Program-made: the position numbers and the translations under genes | The notes under the pieces: model-generated | What the model saw: the letters and a program-made list of their open reading frames with translations, nothing else | Told to the model about the DNA's origin: nothing | Databases searched by the model: none | In this document: positions 1 through 8,609 of the stretch, one piece after another | Layout: each line of letters starts with the position of its first letter | Position numbering within the stretch: the stretch's first letter is position 1 | From: UBA10349 sp003485905 | GTDB taxonomy: Bacteria > Pseudomonadota > Gammaproteobacteria > Arenicellales > Arenicellaceae | Assembly: GCA_943787185.1 (NCBI GenBank) | Contig: CALSLL010000002.1 | Coordinates: 372,001 to 436,000 of the forward strand | DNA length: 64,000 nucleotides | Direction of reading: 5' to 3'

Positions 1-2
1 CG

Positions 3-425
3 GCACCGAGAGCAGCCAGTGGCGATAGTCGAATCAAGGCGGTTTGGACTACTGCTGGTTCCCATGATGTTCTGTCTGATTTATTTGAATTCTATACGCC
101 TATTCAGGATCGTGTACGCTGGATTATAGGCGCTGATGATTTGGCCGATGCGCGGCGAAAACTTAAGGACTACACGGTGGAACATGTTGCAAAGAATATT
201 GAGTGTCCTATGTTGATTGGTTACGGACGGACAGATCGAATTATGGATCCTGAGGGAGCATATCGACTTTACCAGGCAGCGGTGAACTCCGATCGCCAAA
301 TGTGGTCTGGTGCTGGTCACCCGCACCACGAAGAGAAATCTGGAGGTCCTAAGGCCTTGCGTTTGCCAACCGATCAAGATTGGGCTGCTGTACAGCTCGG
401 GGCGGTAACGCAGGCTAACGTTTAG
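3..425 (+). CDS. alpha/beta hydrolase, C-terminal part (5' end outside window)
   Basis: The reading frame is open from the first base of the window to the TAG at 423-425, so only the last ~140 residues are visible. The segment ECPMLIGYGRTDRIMDP fits the strand carrying the catalytic acid in alpha/beta hydrolases, and GAGHPHHEE near the C-terminus fits the loop with the catalytic histidine. The nucleophile elbow must lie upstream of the window. Homologues include dienelactone-hydrolase-like and 2,6-dihydropseudooxynicotine-hydrolase-like enzymes, but the substrate cannot be inferred. A TTG codon at 141 could serve as a start, but it would leave no nucleophile domain, so a truncated view of a longer gene is far more likely. 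About 200 bp of non-coding sequence follow before the next gene. Confidence 0.75.
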   Translation, partial: APRAASGDSRIKAVWTTAGSHDVLSDLFEFYTPIQDRVRWIIGADDLADARRKLKDYTVEHVAKNIECPMLIGYGRTDRIMDPEGAYRLYQAAVNSDRQMWSGAGHPHHEEKSGGPKALRLPTDQDWAAVQLGAVTQANV

Positions 426-626
426 GCTGGCTGACTAGGTTATCGGTGCAGATGTAGGTGCCGATAGCCTTTGGTTTGTCTATTTTGTGTTAACTGGCAG
501 GTCCTCTCAGGCAGTCGTTGTACGTGTTTGTAGCGGTAGCGTATTTCAAACGCCAAATTGACCAGCCCTGCTGCAGAGTAGGCTTTATTATTTTGAACAA
601 CTAATGACAAAATGGGTAATTAAGAC

Positions 627-1901
627 ATGGGATATCGAAAATTCTTTGCAGTAGTAAGGTTGCTGGCGATTTTAGCATCGGCAGTGCTGCTGACTAATGG
701 TCAAGTACAGGCACAAACTGGAACTAGTTATAGTTTTGACCCGACTTGGCCGAAGGATCTGCCAAACAATTGGAAGATGGGTGGAGTTACAGGTCTTGCC
801 GTGGACAGCAACGATAATGTTTGGGTATATAACCGTCCTAACGATCTAACCAATATTGAGCTGCATGCGGAACTTACCCCGCCGATAGCCGAGTGTTGTG
901 TTCGACCGCCGTCGATGATTCATTTAGATAAGCAAGGCAACGTTATCGGCTGGTTTGATGCTCAACAAGGTCATGGGATGGATGTGGATAACAACGGTTT
1001 TGTTTATCTCGGGCAAGAGACGGTTCGCAAATACGATCCGAAAACCGGTGAAGTTGTTGCAGAGGTGGCTCATACACCAGAAAGAGAGGATGGTGGACGA
1101 GTTGGCCTGCCTCCGGAAACGGAGCGAGAGCCTGGTCAAGGGGGTGTTGGCCCGGTATATCGTTTTCTACCGAAACCACCAGCTGATCCGGCAGAAGTCG
1201 CGGCCAAAGCAGCCGCATTGGTTGCTTTTCGCGAGAAGTATCCGCCAGAGACACCAATGATTGTGGGAACAATCGAAGAGATTCGAATTGTCGAAGAAGA
1301 CAACGAGATGTACGTCGCGGATAACTACATTCGTGGTCGTGTGCTTGTGTTCGATCTAGAAACGTTCGCGTTTAAGCGCGGTTGGGGTGCATATGGCAAG
1401 CCTTTATCAGAGATTAGCACCGACGATGCTGATCATGCGTACTCACCGAATGGCGAGATGCCAAAGGATTTTGCAGGACATCTCACGCTAAATGTTTCCA
1501 ATGATGGCTTAGTTTATGCTGCCGATCGAAACGCAAATCGTATCCATGTTACGACCAAAGATGGTGAGTTCCTGAAAGAGTTTGTTATTGCCCCAGGTAC
1601 AGGTGTTGGCGGTTCTACTGGCGGTGTTGCCTTCTCCGCAGATCCCGAGCAACGTTATCTGGTTATATCTAGCCTTACGAATAACCGAATCTGGTTTATT
1701 AATCGTGATGACGGCAGCATTGTTTCAGAGATGGGGCATATGGGAGAGAATGGTGGCCAGTTCTTTGGCCTCCACATGATTGCAGTCGATTCGACGGGCA
1801 ACCTTTACACGGGTGAAGTCTTTGCTGGCGAGCGTGTACAACGCTTTGTACCTTCCGATTCACCGAAAGGGCAACTTCTGCAACAGCTTTCCGAGATGTA
1901 G
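627..1901 (+). CDS. Exported NHL-repeat/six-bladed beta-propeller protein
   Basis: 424-residue protein starting MGYRKFFAVVRLLAILASAV, a typical Sec signal peptide with likely cleavage after VQAQ (residue ~30). The rest contains recurrent propeller strands such as GLAVDSNDNVWVYNRP, GMDVDNNGFVYLGQ, LNVSNDGLVYAADRNANRIHV and MIAVDSTGNLYTGEVFAGERVQRF. These match NHL/SMP-30-like periplasmic propellers, the fold also used by peptidylglycine alpha-amidating lyase-like proteins. A charged insert of about 60 residues (roughly 150-215) interrupts the blades. No catalytic residues can be assigned; it may be a binding protein or a lactonase/lyase. The neighbouring DUF6152 and FG-GAP-like genes are on the same strand and also encode exported proteins. 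Confidence 0.8.
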   Translation: MGYRKFFAVVRLLAILASAVLLTNGQVQAQTGTSYSFDPTWPKDLPNNWKMGGVTGLAVDSNDNVWVYNRPNDLTNIELHAELTPPIAECCVRPPSMIHLDKQGNVIGWFDAQQGHGMDVDNNGFVYLGQETVRKYDPKTGEVVAEVAHTPEREDGGRVGLPPETEREPGQGGVGPVYRFLPKPPADPAEVAAKAAALVAFREKYPPETPMIVGTIEEIRIVEEDNEMYVADNYIRGRVLVFDLETFAFKRGWGAYGKPLSEISTDDADHAYSPNGEMPKDFAGHLTLNVSNDGLVYAADRNANRIHVTTKDGEFLKEFVIAPGTGVGGSTGGVAFSADPEQRYLVISSLTNNRIWFINRDDGSIVSEMGHMGENGGQFFGLHMIAVDSTGNLYTGEVFAGERVQRFVPSDSPKGQLLQQLSEM

Positions 1902-1913
1902 TTAGGCTCAGTT

Positions 1914-1939
1914 ATTGAGCTGGCATATACCAGCTCAAT
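1914..1939 (+). terminator. Perfect 10-bp stem hairpin after the NHL propeller gene
   Basis: ATTGAGCTGG and CCAGCTCAAT form a perfect 10-bp stem around a CATATA loop, 12 bp past the TAG of the upstream gene. There is no U-tract (TCCAATC follows), so it is not a canonical Rho-independent terminator. It may act as a 3'-end stabiliser or a weak or Rho-assisted terminator. Confidence 0.45.
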
Positions 1940-2004
1940 TCCAATCTGGTAACCGCGGGCCAGTTGTGTTGGCGCTGGACTTTTATTCGGTTGAAGGAGT
2001 TTTC

Positions 2005-2097
2005 ATGCTTGTAGAAAGTCTGTATCGCCTTGCGCATCTTATTATTTATTTTGTTTTTGTTAGGTTTATGGCGCTGAGGTTGGTGCTGAAACAGTAA
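2005..2097 (+). CDS. Possible 30-residue small membrane protein
   Basis: An ATG at 2005 sits 5 nt after a perfect AAGGAG (1994-1999). The 30-codon frame begins MLVESLYRLAH, runs through a hydrophobic stretch (LIIYFVFVRFMAL) and ends with basic residues before TAA. Strong Shine-Dalgarno plus a single transmembrane helix is the usual profile of bacterial small membrane proteins. No family is recognised and there is no second copy in the window, so chance is possible. A longer in-frame reading from 1915 lacks a ribosome binding site and would overlap the hairpin. Confidence 0.3.
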   Translation: MLVESLYRLAHLIIYFVFVRFMALRLVLKQ

Positions 2098-2260
2098 GAA
2101 AATTCGTGCGTGAGTGACAGCGTACTATGAGCACGGGAATTGAGCTCAGTGCGTTAAAATTGAAGGTTAGATTGATTTAGAACAATTGCGTGTTCACACT
2201 AATATGTGTTTAATACTTTTTCCAAAAATATTTTCTAGTGCTTTATTTATAGGAGACAGA

Positions 2261-2704
2261 ATGAGTAACAAGATTGTAAAAAAATCACTTACAAGTTGCG
2301 CGATTTTCGTTAGCTTGTTTTTGGCATTCGTTAGCGCGACTTTTGCTCATCATGGTGATGCAGGGCGTTATGAAGATGATGCTACGGTTTTAATGGGTAC
2401 CGTGGTTACACTGCAATTCATAAACCCTCACTCAAAGCTAATTGTTGATGTATTGGATGAAAATAACGAGGCGGTTCGGTGGCACGCAGAGTTTAGTAAT
2501 CCGGGCCGCATGAATAGTGAATTCGGTTGGACTCGAGATATATTGAAGCCTGGCGATAAGGTTACATTGACCGGTCGGGTCCGCAAAGGCGGTGCGCCGC
2601 TTATGAACCTGACCGAGAAAGCACAGGTAGTGATGACCGAAACAGGTAAGCAAATCTATCAGACAGAAAACTTTGTCCCTGCTAACACAGCAGTTGCCCC
2701 TTAA
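2261..2704 (+). CDS. DUF6152 family periplasmic protein (short form)
   Basis: 147-residue exported protein. The ATG at 2261 is chosen because AGGAGA lies just upstream (2251-2256) and because it begins a proper signal peptide ending SATFA; an upstream in-frame start would extend past the ribosome binding site. The predicted mature protein starts HHGDAGRYED. It keeps the family landmarks shared with two longer paralogues here (14275-15291 and 41227-42297): an NPH motif in a beta strand (LQFINPHSKL), a conserved Trp about 23 residues later (WHAEFSNPG), and an LKPGDKVTLTGRV segment typical of an OB-like barrel. The biochemical role of DUF6152 is unknown to me. The His-His N-terminus could bind a metal if cleavage is as predicted. 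It lies 19 bp upstream of the FG-GAP-like gene, probably co-transcribed. Confidence 0.8.
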   Translation: MSNKIVKKSLTSCAIFVSLFLAFVSATFAHHGDAGRYEDDATVLMGTVVTLQFINPHSKLIVDVLDENNEAVRWHAEFSNPGRMNSEFGWTRDILKPGDKVTLTGRVRKGGAPLMNLTEKAQVVMTETGKQIYQTENFVPANTAVAP

Positions 2705-2723
2705 TTATACCGGTGCGCATATT

Positions 2724-4298
2724 ATGAGTATTTCAATTTGGTTTCGATACGGAATTTTCTTGCTATTATCCTGCGCAGCAACGGGTCATGTGTCGGCTGA
2801 GGTATCTCAGGTCGCCTATATCAAGGCTTCGAACACCAATGCTAGCGACACCTTCGGTGCGGGGGGCACGGTTGAAGGGAATGCCGTAGCATTGAGTAAA
2901 GACGGCTCGACTCTTGCAGTAGGCGCTCCTTATGAAAGTAGTAGTGCGACAGGAATTAATGGTGATCAAACAGACGAGTCTGTTTACGGGGCGGGGGCCG
3001 TATACGTTTATACGCAAGATGATGGTGGCTGGGCACAACAGGCTTATGTGAAAGCCTCTAATCCAGGACTGACCGATAATTTCGGTTATATGGTTCTATT
3101 GAGTGCCGACGGCAACACAATGGTGGTGTCGGCTCATTTTGAAGCTAGCGCAGGTCGTGGCGTTGGTGCTGATCAGTCTGACGATTCAATTCCGCAAGCT
3201 GGTGCTGTGTATGTATTCGTTCGTGAAGGCGAAGTCTGGGCCCAGCAGGCATACCTTAAGGCCTCAAATACAGGGGAGCTAACGGTTGGTGATCAGTTTG
3301 CAGATGGAGATCAATTTGGAAGTGCGATTGCATTAAGTGATGATGGAAACACGCTTGCTATCTCTGCTATTACAGAAGATGGCGGTGGGCTCGGTATTAA
3401 TGGCGATCAATCTGACAACTCCGAGCAGTCTGCTGGAGCGGTGTATTTATTTCATCGTGATGGGACTACATGGAGCCAAAATGCCTATGTGAAGCCGTCC
3501 AACCCAGGGGCTGGAGATTTGTTCGGGTACGCACTTTCTCTGACGGCATCTGGTCAAAGATTAGTGATTGGTAGTTTTGATGAAGATGGTTCTCTCGCGG
3601 GTACAAACGAAATGCAGGATGATGAGATGCGCGGCAGCGGGGCAGTGTACGTATTTGATCATGTTGGCGGTGCCTGGCAGCAATCGGCTTATTTGAAAGG
3701 CGCTAATTTGGAAAGAAACGACGCGATGGGTGTTGCCGTTGCTATTAGCGATGATGGAGACACAATAGCCGCGACTGCTTTGGACGAAGACAGCATGACT
3801 ACCGGTGTGAATAGTACTCCTATCTCAGATTGGGAAGATGACGTGTCGACGGGCGCTGTTTACGTCTATGGGTATGACGCGGGCACATGGACGCAACAAG
3901 CGTATCTTAAAGCATCAAATTCAGGGGGCTTTGATCTATTCGGTTCACGACTGGTATTAAGCGGTGATGGCAATACTTTGGCAGCGGCAGCTCAGTTAGA
4001 GGATAGCGCGGCTCAGGGAATTGATGGCTTACAAGATGATAATTCGGCGGATGAATCTGGGGCCGTTTATTTGTTTACCCGAACAGACAATGCCTGGTCG
4101 CAGTACGCCTACATTAAAGGTTCAAATACTGAAGCGTTTGATGAATTTGGAAGTGCGCTTAGCTTGAGTCGAGATGGATCACTATTAGCTGTGGGTGCTC
4201 AGTATGAGGATGGGGCTTCTGTTGGAATTGACGGAGATGCGGATGATAATTCGGCCTTTGATTCTGGTGCCGTCTATTTGTTCGGCCGGCGAGAATGA
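2724..4298 (+). CDS. Exported FG-GAP/integrin-alpha-like seven-repeat propeller
   Basis: 524-residue protein. ATG 2724 is preferred over upstream in-frame codons that overlap the preceding gene, because it directly begins a signal peptide (MSISIWFRYGIFLLLSCA, cleavage near VSA). The mature part is seven tandem repeats of about 65-75 residues, each opening with AYxKxSN followed by an FG dipeptide and a xSxDGxTLAVxA strand, and closing with an acidic loop and GAVYVF. Seven units match a closed seven-bladed propeller like integrin alpha FG-GAP domains. The acidic loops (for example NGDQTDES, DGDADDNS) could bind calcium. Probably a surface or periplasmic adhesion/scaffold protein; no enzymatic residues are seen. 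It follows the DUF6152 gene by 19 bp and likely shares its transcript. Confidence 0.8.
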   Translation: MSISIWFRYGIFLLLSCAATGHVSAEVSQVAYIKASNTNASDTFGAGGTVEGNAVALSKDGSTLAVGAPYESSSATGINGDQTDESVYGAGAVYVYTQDDGGWAQQAYVKASNPGLTDNFGYMVLLSADGNTMVVSAHFEASAGRGVGADQSDDSIPQAGAVYVFVREGEVWAQQAYLKASNTGELTVGDQFADGDQFGSAIALSDDGNTLAISAITEDGGGLGINGDQSDNSEQSAGAVYLFHRDGTTWSQNAYVKPSNPGAGDLFGYALSLTASGQRLVIGSFDEDGSLAGTNEMQDDEMRGSGAVYVFDHVGGAWQQSAYLKGANLERNDAMGVAVAISDDGDTIAATALDEDSMTTGVNSTPISDWEDDVSTGAVYVYGYDAGTWTQQAYLKASNSGGFDLFGSRLVLSGDGNTLAAAAQLEDSAAQGIDGLQDDNSADESGAVYLFTRTDNAWSQYAYIKGSNTEAFDEFGSALSLSRDGSLLAVGAQYEDGASVGIDGDADDNSAFDSGAVYLFGRRE

Positions 4299-4483
4299 TA
4301 TTGGCACATACTAAAAAACGTATGCTAGTTTAGATAATAATTACTAAGTAGTTTTTGCAGTAATTCTTTTTTTGACGTGGATTCTAATGTGGCGCATTAA
4401 GATGTCACCGTTCCACTGGGTAAATAGCGCTAATACTGAAGCAGTTCAGTTTACGACTAAGCAAGAATTCAGGGTAAACGATC

Positions 4484-5278
4484 ATGGATGAGTTGAGTAC
4501 CCTTCAAATTATAATCATCACACTGATATTTGTTTGGTCTGGTTTTGTGCGTTCCGGGTTAGGCTTTGGTGGGGCGGTGCTATCGTTACCATTTTTGCTA
4601 TTAGTGCATAGCGACCCATTATTCTTCCTACCAATTTTAGCTATGCAGTTATTGGTCTTTTCTGGTGTGACGGTTGCTTACAATCTAGCCAAGGCAGCAT
4701 CGAAACATTTACCTGAAGATCAAAAGGGAGGTGTTTTACGGTCAACGGTTAATTGGGATTACCTCAAGTACGCCTTGATGGTAATGCTTATACCTAAAGT
4801 GATGGGGGTCATAGGTGTAATCACATTGCCTGGTGACCTAATGGCAACGGTTATATTTTGTATCGTCGCCGTTTATTCAGTTAGCTATATTTTAAATCGG
4901 CCATTTGTATCTAACAGTCGATTACTGGACGTGATTTTTCTGATCGTCGGAGGCTATATGTTGGGTACCTCATTGCTTGGGGCCCCGTTTGTCATAACCG
5001 TATTTGCACAGCACGTAGATCGTCGCCAGCTGAGGGATACGTTATTTACGTTGTGGTTTGTACTTGTCACTATCAAGTTAGCGGCATTTATTTATGCCGG
5101 TGTTGATTTACAACTTGAGCAACAAATGTGGCTGCTTCCTGCGGCCACTATAGGACACTTTATGGGAATGCGCTTTCACGACTATACTTTGCAGGCTGAT
5201 ACCAAGGTGTTTTACCGAATAATTGGTACTGTTTTACTGATGGTTTCAATAGTCGGCATTTACCAGATCATTGTTTAA
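4484..5278 (+). CDS. TauE/SafE family permease
   Basis: 264-residue polytopic inner-membrane protein with about eight hydrophobic segments. The opening region GFVRSGLGFGGAVLSLPFLLL matches the first TauE/SafE repeat, where a Gly-rich G-x-G-G-(G/A) element follows the first helix; a second half repeats the design around FLIVGGYMLGTSLLGAPFVI. Family members export or import small organic anions such as sulfite, sulfoacetate or other sulfonates, or act in sulfur metabolism. The substrate here cannot be read from sequence. It is convergent with the tripartite transporter operon that follows, with no clear terminator between. A second, only distantly similar TauE/SafE gene lies at 58325-59041. Confidence 0.8.
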   Translation: MDELSTLQIIIITLIFVWSGFVRSGLGFGGAVLSLPFLLLVHSDPLFFLPILAMQLLVFSGVTVAYNLAKAASKHLPEDQKGGVLRSTVNWDYLKYALMVMLIPKVMGVIGVITLPGDLMATVIFCIVAVYSVSYILNRPFVSNSRLLDVIFLIVGGYMLGTSLLGAPFVITVFAQHVDRRQLRDTLFTLWFVLVTIKLAAFIYAGVDLQLEQQMWLLPAATIGHFMGMRFHDYTLQADTKVFYRIIGTVLLMVSIVGIYQIIV

Positions 5279-5364
5279 TCGGGTTTACCTTCCGCCCATA
5301 TGGTCTGTCGCTAGAGGATTGTCCGGCGGGTAAGTAGTTGATCGCTAGAAACAGCATTGCAAAC

Positions 5365-6363
5365 CTACTTGTTATTACTGTCGTTGTCAGCGCTCATATT
5401 GTTGACCAGTGCTTCGAATCGCTGACTTTGAATTTGGCGTAATTTTTCGTACTCACTGCCGTCTAAATATTCCGTATTCGCGCCTATTTGTTTCATCATG
5501 CCTTGATACTCCTCGTCAAATTCAAGTTTGCTGAAGGCTGATCGTAGAATCTCGAGGTGTTCAGGAGGAATATCCCTTGGAGCCAGCACCGCACGCTGCA
5601 TCAAACCCAGATCATCATCGAACCCCAATTCGGTAAGTGTAGGCACATCAGGTAATAGTCGGGTATCACCCGCACTGGCCAACATGCGAACAATCCCGGC
5701 TTCAACTAGGGGCAGGGCAACCGATGGAAACGCGATGCCAACGTCTACATCACCTGAAAGCAATGCCTGTTTTGCCGGGCCACCGCCTTTATAAGGAATA
5801 AAGGTCATATGCGCCTCTGCGTGTAACAGAATCCTCAGTAGGGGAACAAACTGCGCACCCCAATTTCCACTATGGGCCAGAGACAGCATACCGGGATTTT
5901 CCTTGGCATAGTCCAGCAATTCCTGCAGCGATTGATAGGGACTGTCAGCTGAGACAAGTATGGAAACCGGTGAGTAATTTGTGCGGACCACAGTGATTAA
6001 TTCTTTACTTGTATCGTAGGGTAAATACTCAATGTATTTTTGTAACTGATCGCGATAATTGTCGGTAAACAAAAGTGTGTAGCCGTCTGCTTTTGCGCGC
6101 ACAACTGCAGAGGTGCCTGCTTGTCCAGCAGCCCCGGGCATCACTTTAACGATTACAGGTTGATTAAGGTGTTTAGGTATAACCCGGGTAAATATTCGCG
6201 CATTCAGATCGTGTGATCCGCCGGCGCCGAATGGAATAACCAGAGTGATTGGCTTTAAGGGGTATTCAACTGTGTCAGCTGCCATTGGAGCGATGCTGAT
6301 CGTAGAAAATGAAAGACACAGCACAGCTTGTAATAGCCTTTGTGATAAGTGTTTAGGTTTCAT
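5365..6363 (-). CDS. Tripartite tricarboxylate transporter substrate-binding protein (TctC family), system 1
   Basis: 332-residue periplasmic binding protein with a signal peptide ending near PMAA. The N-terminal YPLKPITLVIPFGAGGSHDLNAR is the characteristic TctC/Bug opening, followed by the PGAAGQAG loop that contacts the ligand carboxylate and the LPDVPTLTELGF motif near residue 240. It would capture a carboxylated substrate and deliver it to the TctA/TctB permease encoded just upstream. Its ATG overlaps the tctA stop as ATGA (6360-6363), showing translational coupling. Ligand identity is not inferable; Bug proteins bind di- and tricarboxylates, aromatic acids and amino acids. Confidence 0.9.
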   Translation of the reverse strand: MKPKHLSQRLLQAVLCLSFSTISIAPMAADTVEYPLKPITLVIPFGAGGSHDLNARIFTRVIPKHLNQPVIVKVMPGAAGQAGTSAVVRAKADGYTLLFTDNYRDQLQKYIEYLPYDTSKELITVVRTNYSPVSILVSADSPYQSLQELLDYAKENPGMLSLAHSGNWGAQFVPLLRILLHAEAHMTFIPYKGGGPAKQALLSGDVDVGIAFPSVALPLVEAGIVRMLASAGDTRLLPDVPTLTELGFDDDLGLMQRAVLAPRDIPPEHLEILRSAFSKLEFDEEYQGMMKQIGANTEYLDGSEYEKLRQIQSQRFEALVNNMSADNDSNNK

Positions 6364-7871
6364 TCTTTTTGCTCATCTTTATTTACGTACACTTTTCTCA
6401 ATGAATTGGTTCGTGAATACAAATAGTAGATCAGCATCGGCGCTAGGACCAAAATTGCTGCGCTTATGGGGCGGTCAAATAGTATAAATCCGGCTAAATC
6501 GCCTTTTGACATACTCATCGTCTGTCCGAAGGAATACTCTAATATTGGACCAAGAATGAATCCCATCACCATAGGAGTAACGTCCATCTTCACCTTGCGT
6601 GCGATATAACCGAAAGCACCGAAACAAACCAGAATAATAAGATCGTTTGGATCAGAGCGATAAATGTATGATCCTGCGAAGGCTAAAACGACGGTTAGGG
6701 GTAGTAGCATAGCCCGACGGATGGTTACTACTTTTGCGAATAGCGGTATGACCGCGTAGCCAATAGCTAAAAATAGAAAGTTTGCCACGACCATTGCGAT
6801 AAGTATCGCGAATACCAGTGGACCCTGATCGCTTATTAGTTGAGGCCCGGGACGGAGACCCTGTGCGACAAACGCACCCAGTAATATGGCGGTGACGTTA
6901 TCGCCTGGGATTCCTAGCGTCATTAATGGAACCAAGGTGGGGCCGTTAACCGCATTGTTTGCGGCTTCAGCTGCAGCGACACCTTCTAGCTCACCCTTAC
7001 CAAATGTTTCAGGGTGTGTTGAAGCGCTTTTCGCAGCAGCGTAGCCCATAAATGCTGCAACCACCTGACCTACACCAGGAATCATTCCTACCACTGTTCC
7101 GATGCCAGTTGAGCGCATAATCGTACGAAAACAGCGTTTAAGTTCTTGAAAAGTTAGTCGTTCACCAATACTCGTAATTCGATCGCTAACTGTTTTTAGC
7201 TTATGTTCGGTGGCAAGCAGTATCTCGGGTAATGCGTACACCCCAATCAGCATAGGCAATAGCGGAATGCCGGATTTCAGTTCAAATACCCCAAAGGTGA
7301 ATCGTGACATGCCTCCAAGTGGATCAGTGCCGATCATCGCCAAAAACATACCTAAGACCATCATGAGTAAGCCTTTTAAGAGGTCTTCAGAGGTAGTGAC
7401 CGCGATGATTAGTAGACTGACCAATATAACGGCTGTGAGTTCGGGTGGCCCAATTTGCATTGCTAGCAACGCAATGGGTCCAATAGCTAGGATGGTAATG
7501 ACATCGCTGCTGAGATCACCAATTGTGGAAGAATACAGCGCCATTTCCATTGCCTTGCGTGATTGCTTTTTCCGCGTTAACGCAGGGCCATCAAATGTTG
7601 TTGCGACCGATGCTCCGGTCCCGGGCATAGACACTAGAATCGCTGGTATGCAGCCACCAAAAATCCCACCTTTGTAGACACCAATTAAGAACGGAATTCC
7701 CATTAACGGGTCCAGAAAGAACGATATTGGCAGTAGAATTGCCATCGCCATTACCGTACTGAATCCAGGCAGGGCACCTACAAATATACCAAGAAATAGG
7801 CCGATAGCCATCATTAGCAAGGTGCCAAAGCTAAGTGCTAAACCAATCCCCTGTATAAAACTATCCCACAT
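6360..7871 (-). CDS. Tripartite tricarboxylate transporter large permease (TctA family), system 1
   Basis: 503-residue inner-membrane protein of the usual TctA length with about 12 hydrophobic helices. Diagnostic segments include FVGALPGFSTVMAMAILLP near the N-terminus, GMIPGVGQVVAAFMGY in mid-protein and LVPLMTLGIPGDNVTAILLGA. These represent the duplicated P-G-x-G type motifs of the family. It forms the ion-driven conduit with the small TctB subunit encoded 63 bp upstream, and passes into tctC by a 4-bp ATGA overlap. The operon order is tctB-tctA-tctC, unlike system 2 at 16.5-19.8 kb, so the two are not a simple local duplication. Confidence 0.92.
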   Translation of the reverse strand: MWDSFIQGIGLALSFGTLLMMAIGLFLGIFVGALPGFSTVMAMAILLPISFFLDPLMGIPFLIGVYKGGIFGGCIPAILVSMPGTGASVATTFDGPALTRKKQSRKAMEMALYSSTIGDLSSDVITILAIGPIALLAMQIGPPELTAVILVSLLIIAVTTSEDLLKGLLMMVLGMFLAMIGTDPLGGMSRFTFGVFELKSGIPLLPMLIGVYALPEILLATEHKLKTVSDRITSIGERLTFQELKRCFRTIMRSTGIGTVVGMIPGVGQVVAAFMGYAAAKSASTHPETFGKGELEGVAAAEAANNAVNGPTLVPLMTLGIPGDNVTAILLGAFVAQGLRPGPQLISDQGPLVFAILIAMVVANFLFLAIGYAVIPLFAKVVTIRRAMLLPLTVVLAFAGSYIYRSDPNDLIILVCFGAFGYIARKVKMDVTPMVMGFILGPILEYSFGQTMSMSKGDLAGFILFDRPISAAILVLAPMLIYYLYSRTNSLRKVYVNKDEQKE

Positions 7872-7934
7872 CGATAATTCCTAATCTTTCCAAAGTATGT
7901 AACATCTCGATTATTAGAACCAATACTAAAAGCA

Positions 7935-8411
7935 CTACCAGAACAGAGATTCTGGCAAGTAAACTTGAAACGCGTGTAGGAATAGAAAATATATAACTAC
8001 AGGGAATATAACGCTGACGCCGACCCCCAAAGCCCAATTTCGATTTCCGAAATAGGTAGTCAAGGAAAAAAGCGTTAATCCACTGGCTGTGATAAATCCA
8101 ATTGGGTTCATCAGTAGGGCGTATGCTAGAAAAATGAATAAACAAATAAGCGTTCTTGAGAAACCGCTTAGCGTAAAATCAAAGGGTTGAGCTTCTTGGT
8201 TGCTATTTAAGCATCGATGCAAAAATAACAGGCTAAGCAGTAAGAGTACGCTCAGTGCAATGTAGGGGAATAATGATGCATCGAGGGCGGTCAAGGAACG
8301 TCCCATAACCAGTCTAGGCTTGGCAATTTGACTGGAGACACTTGCTAATAAACCTAACGAAAGAATTGTAAAAAATAGCGCTATGCCAGTGTTTACATCA
8401 AGTTTTTTCAT
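7935..8411 (-). CDS. Tripartite tricarboxylate transporter small subunit (TctB family), system 1
   Basis: 158-residue membrane protein with four hydrophobic helices, opening with a short cytoplasmic stretch and the helix TGIALFFTILSLGLLASVS. The internal segment SLFPYIALSVLLLLSLLFL matches the P-rich second helix of TctB proteins. It is the first gene of the tctB-tctA-tctC operon and is divergent from a Gfo/Idh dehydrogenase gene starting at 8610, which suggests the imported compound feeds that enzyme. TctB sequences are poorly conserved, so assignment rests on size, topology and position. Confidence 0.85.
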   Translation of the reverse strand: MKKLDVNTGIALFFTILSLGLLASVSSQIAKPRLVMGRSLTALDASLFPYIALSVLLLLSLLFLHRCLNSNQEAQPFDFTLSGFSRTLICLFIFLAYALLMNPIGFITASGLTLFSLTTYFGNRNWALGVGVSVIFPVVIYFLFLHAFQVYLPESLFW

Positions 8412-8552
8412 TATAATGCTGCTCGCTTGTTCAGGGACTTATTTGGAACTATTCCGTCTGTGGCGATAGTTTGGAAGCTTTTTGATTAATTGTCGTTTGG
8501 TTAATAAATATTAGCAGCGGGCGATTTTTCGCAGTGACAAAATTGGATACTG

Positions 8553-8605
8553 TCAGACTCTCTAATTTAAGTCGACAGAAAGTATTTATCAGACTCGAGA
8601 ATTTA
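8553..8605 (+). repeat. Direct repeat TCAGACTCnnnAATTTA upstream of the Gfo/Idh gene
   Basis: TCAGACTCTCTAATTTA (8553-8569) and TCAGACTCGAGAATTTA (8589-8605) match at 14 of 17 positions, 36 bp apart. The second copy ends 4 bp before the ATG of the dehydrogenase gene at 8610, where a ribosome binding site would be expected. This could be a regulator binding pair or an RNA-level control site in the divergent tctB/gfo intergenic region. The intergenic region otherwise shows no clear promoter. Confidence 0.4.
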
Positions 8606-8609
8606 CATT

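Larger units (their letters stand above)
1902..2260. other. Intergenic stretch with hairpin and possible small ORF
   Basis: This 359-bp gap between the NHL propeller gene and the DUF6152 gene holds a strong hairpin just after the upstream stop (1914-1939) and a short reading frame with a good ribosome binding site (2005-2097). The rest is AT-rich leader DNA before the DUF6152 gene; I see no other gene or clear promoter in it. Confidence 0.5.

Noticed and set aside
1915..2097. A 60-codon reading frame starting upstream of the small-peptide ATG
   Set aside because: It has no ribosome binding site and its first part overlaps a hairpin; only the 30-codon portion with AAGGAG is worth keeping.
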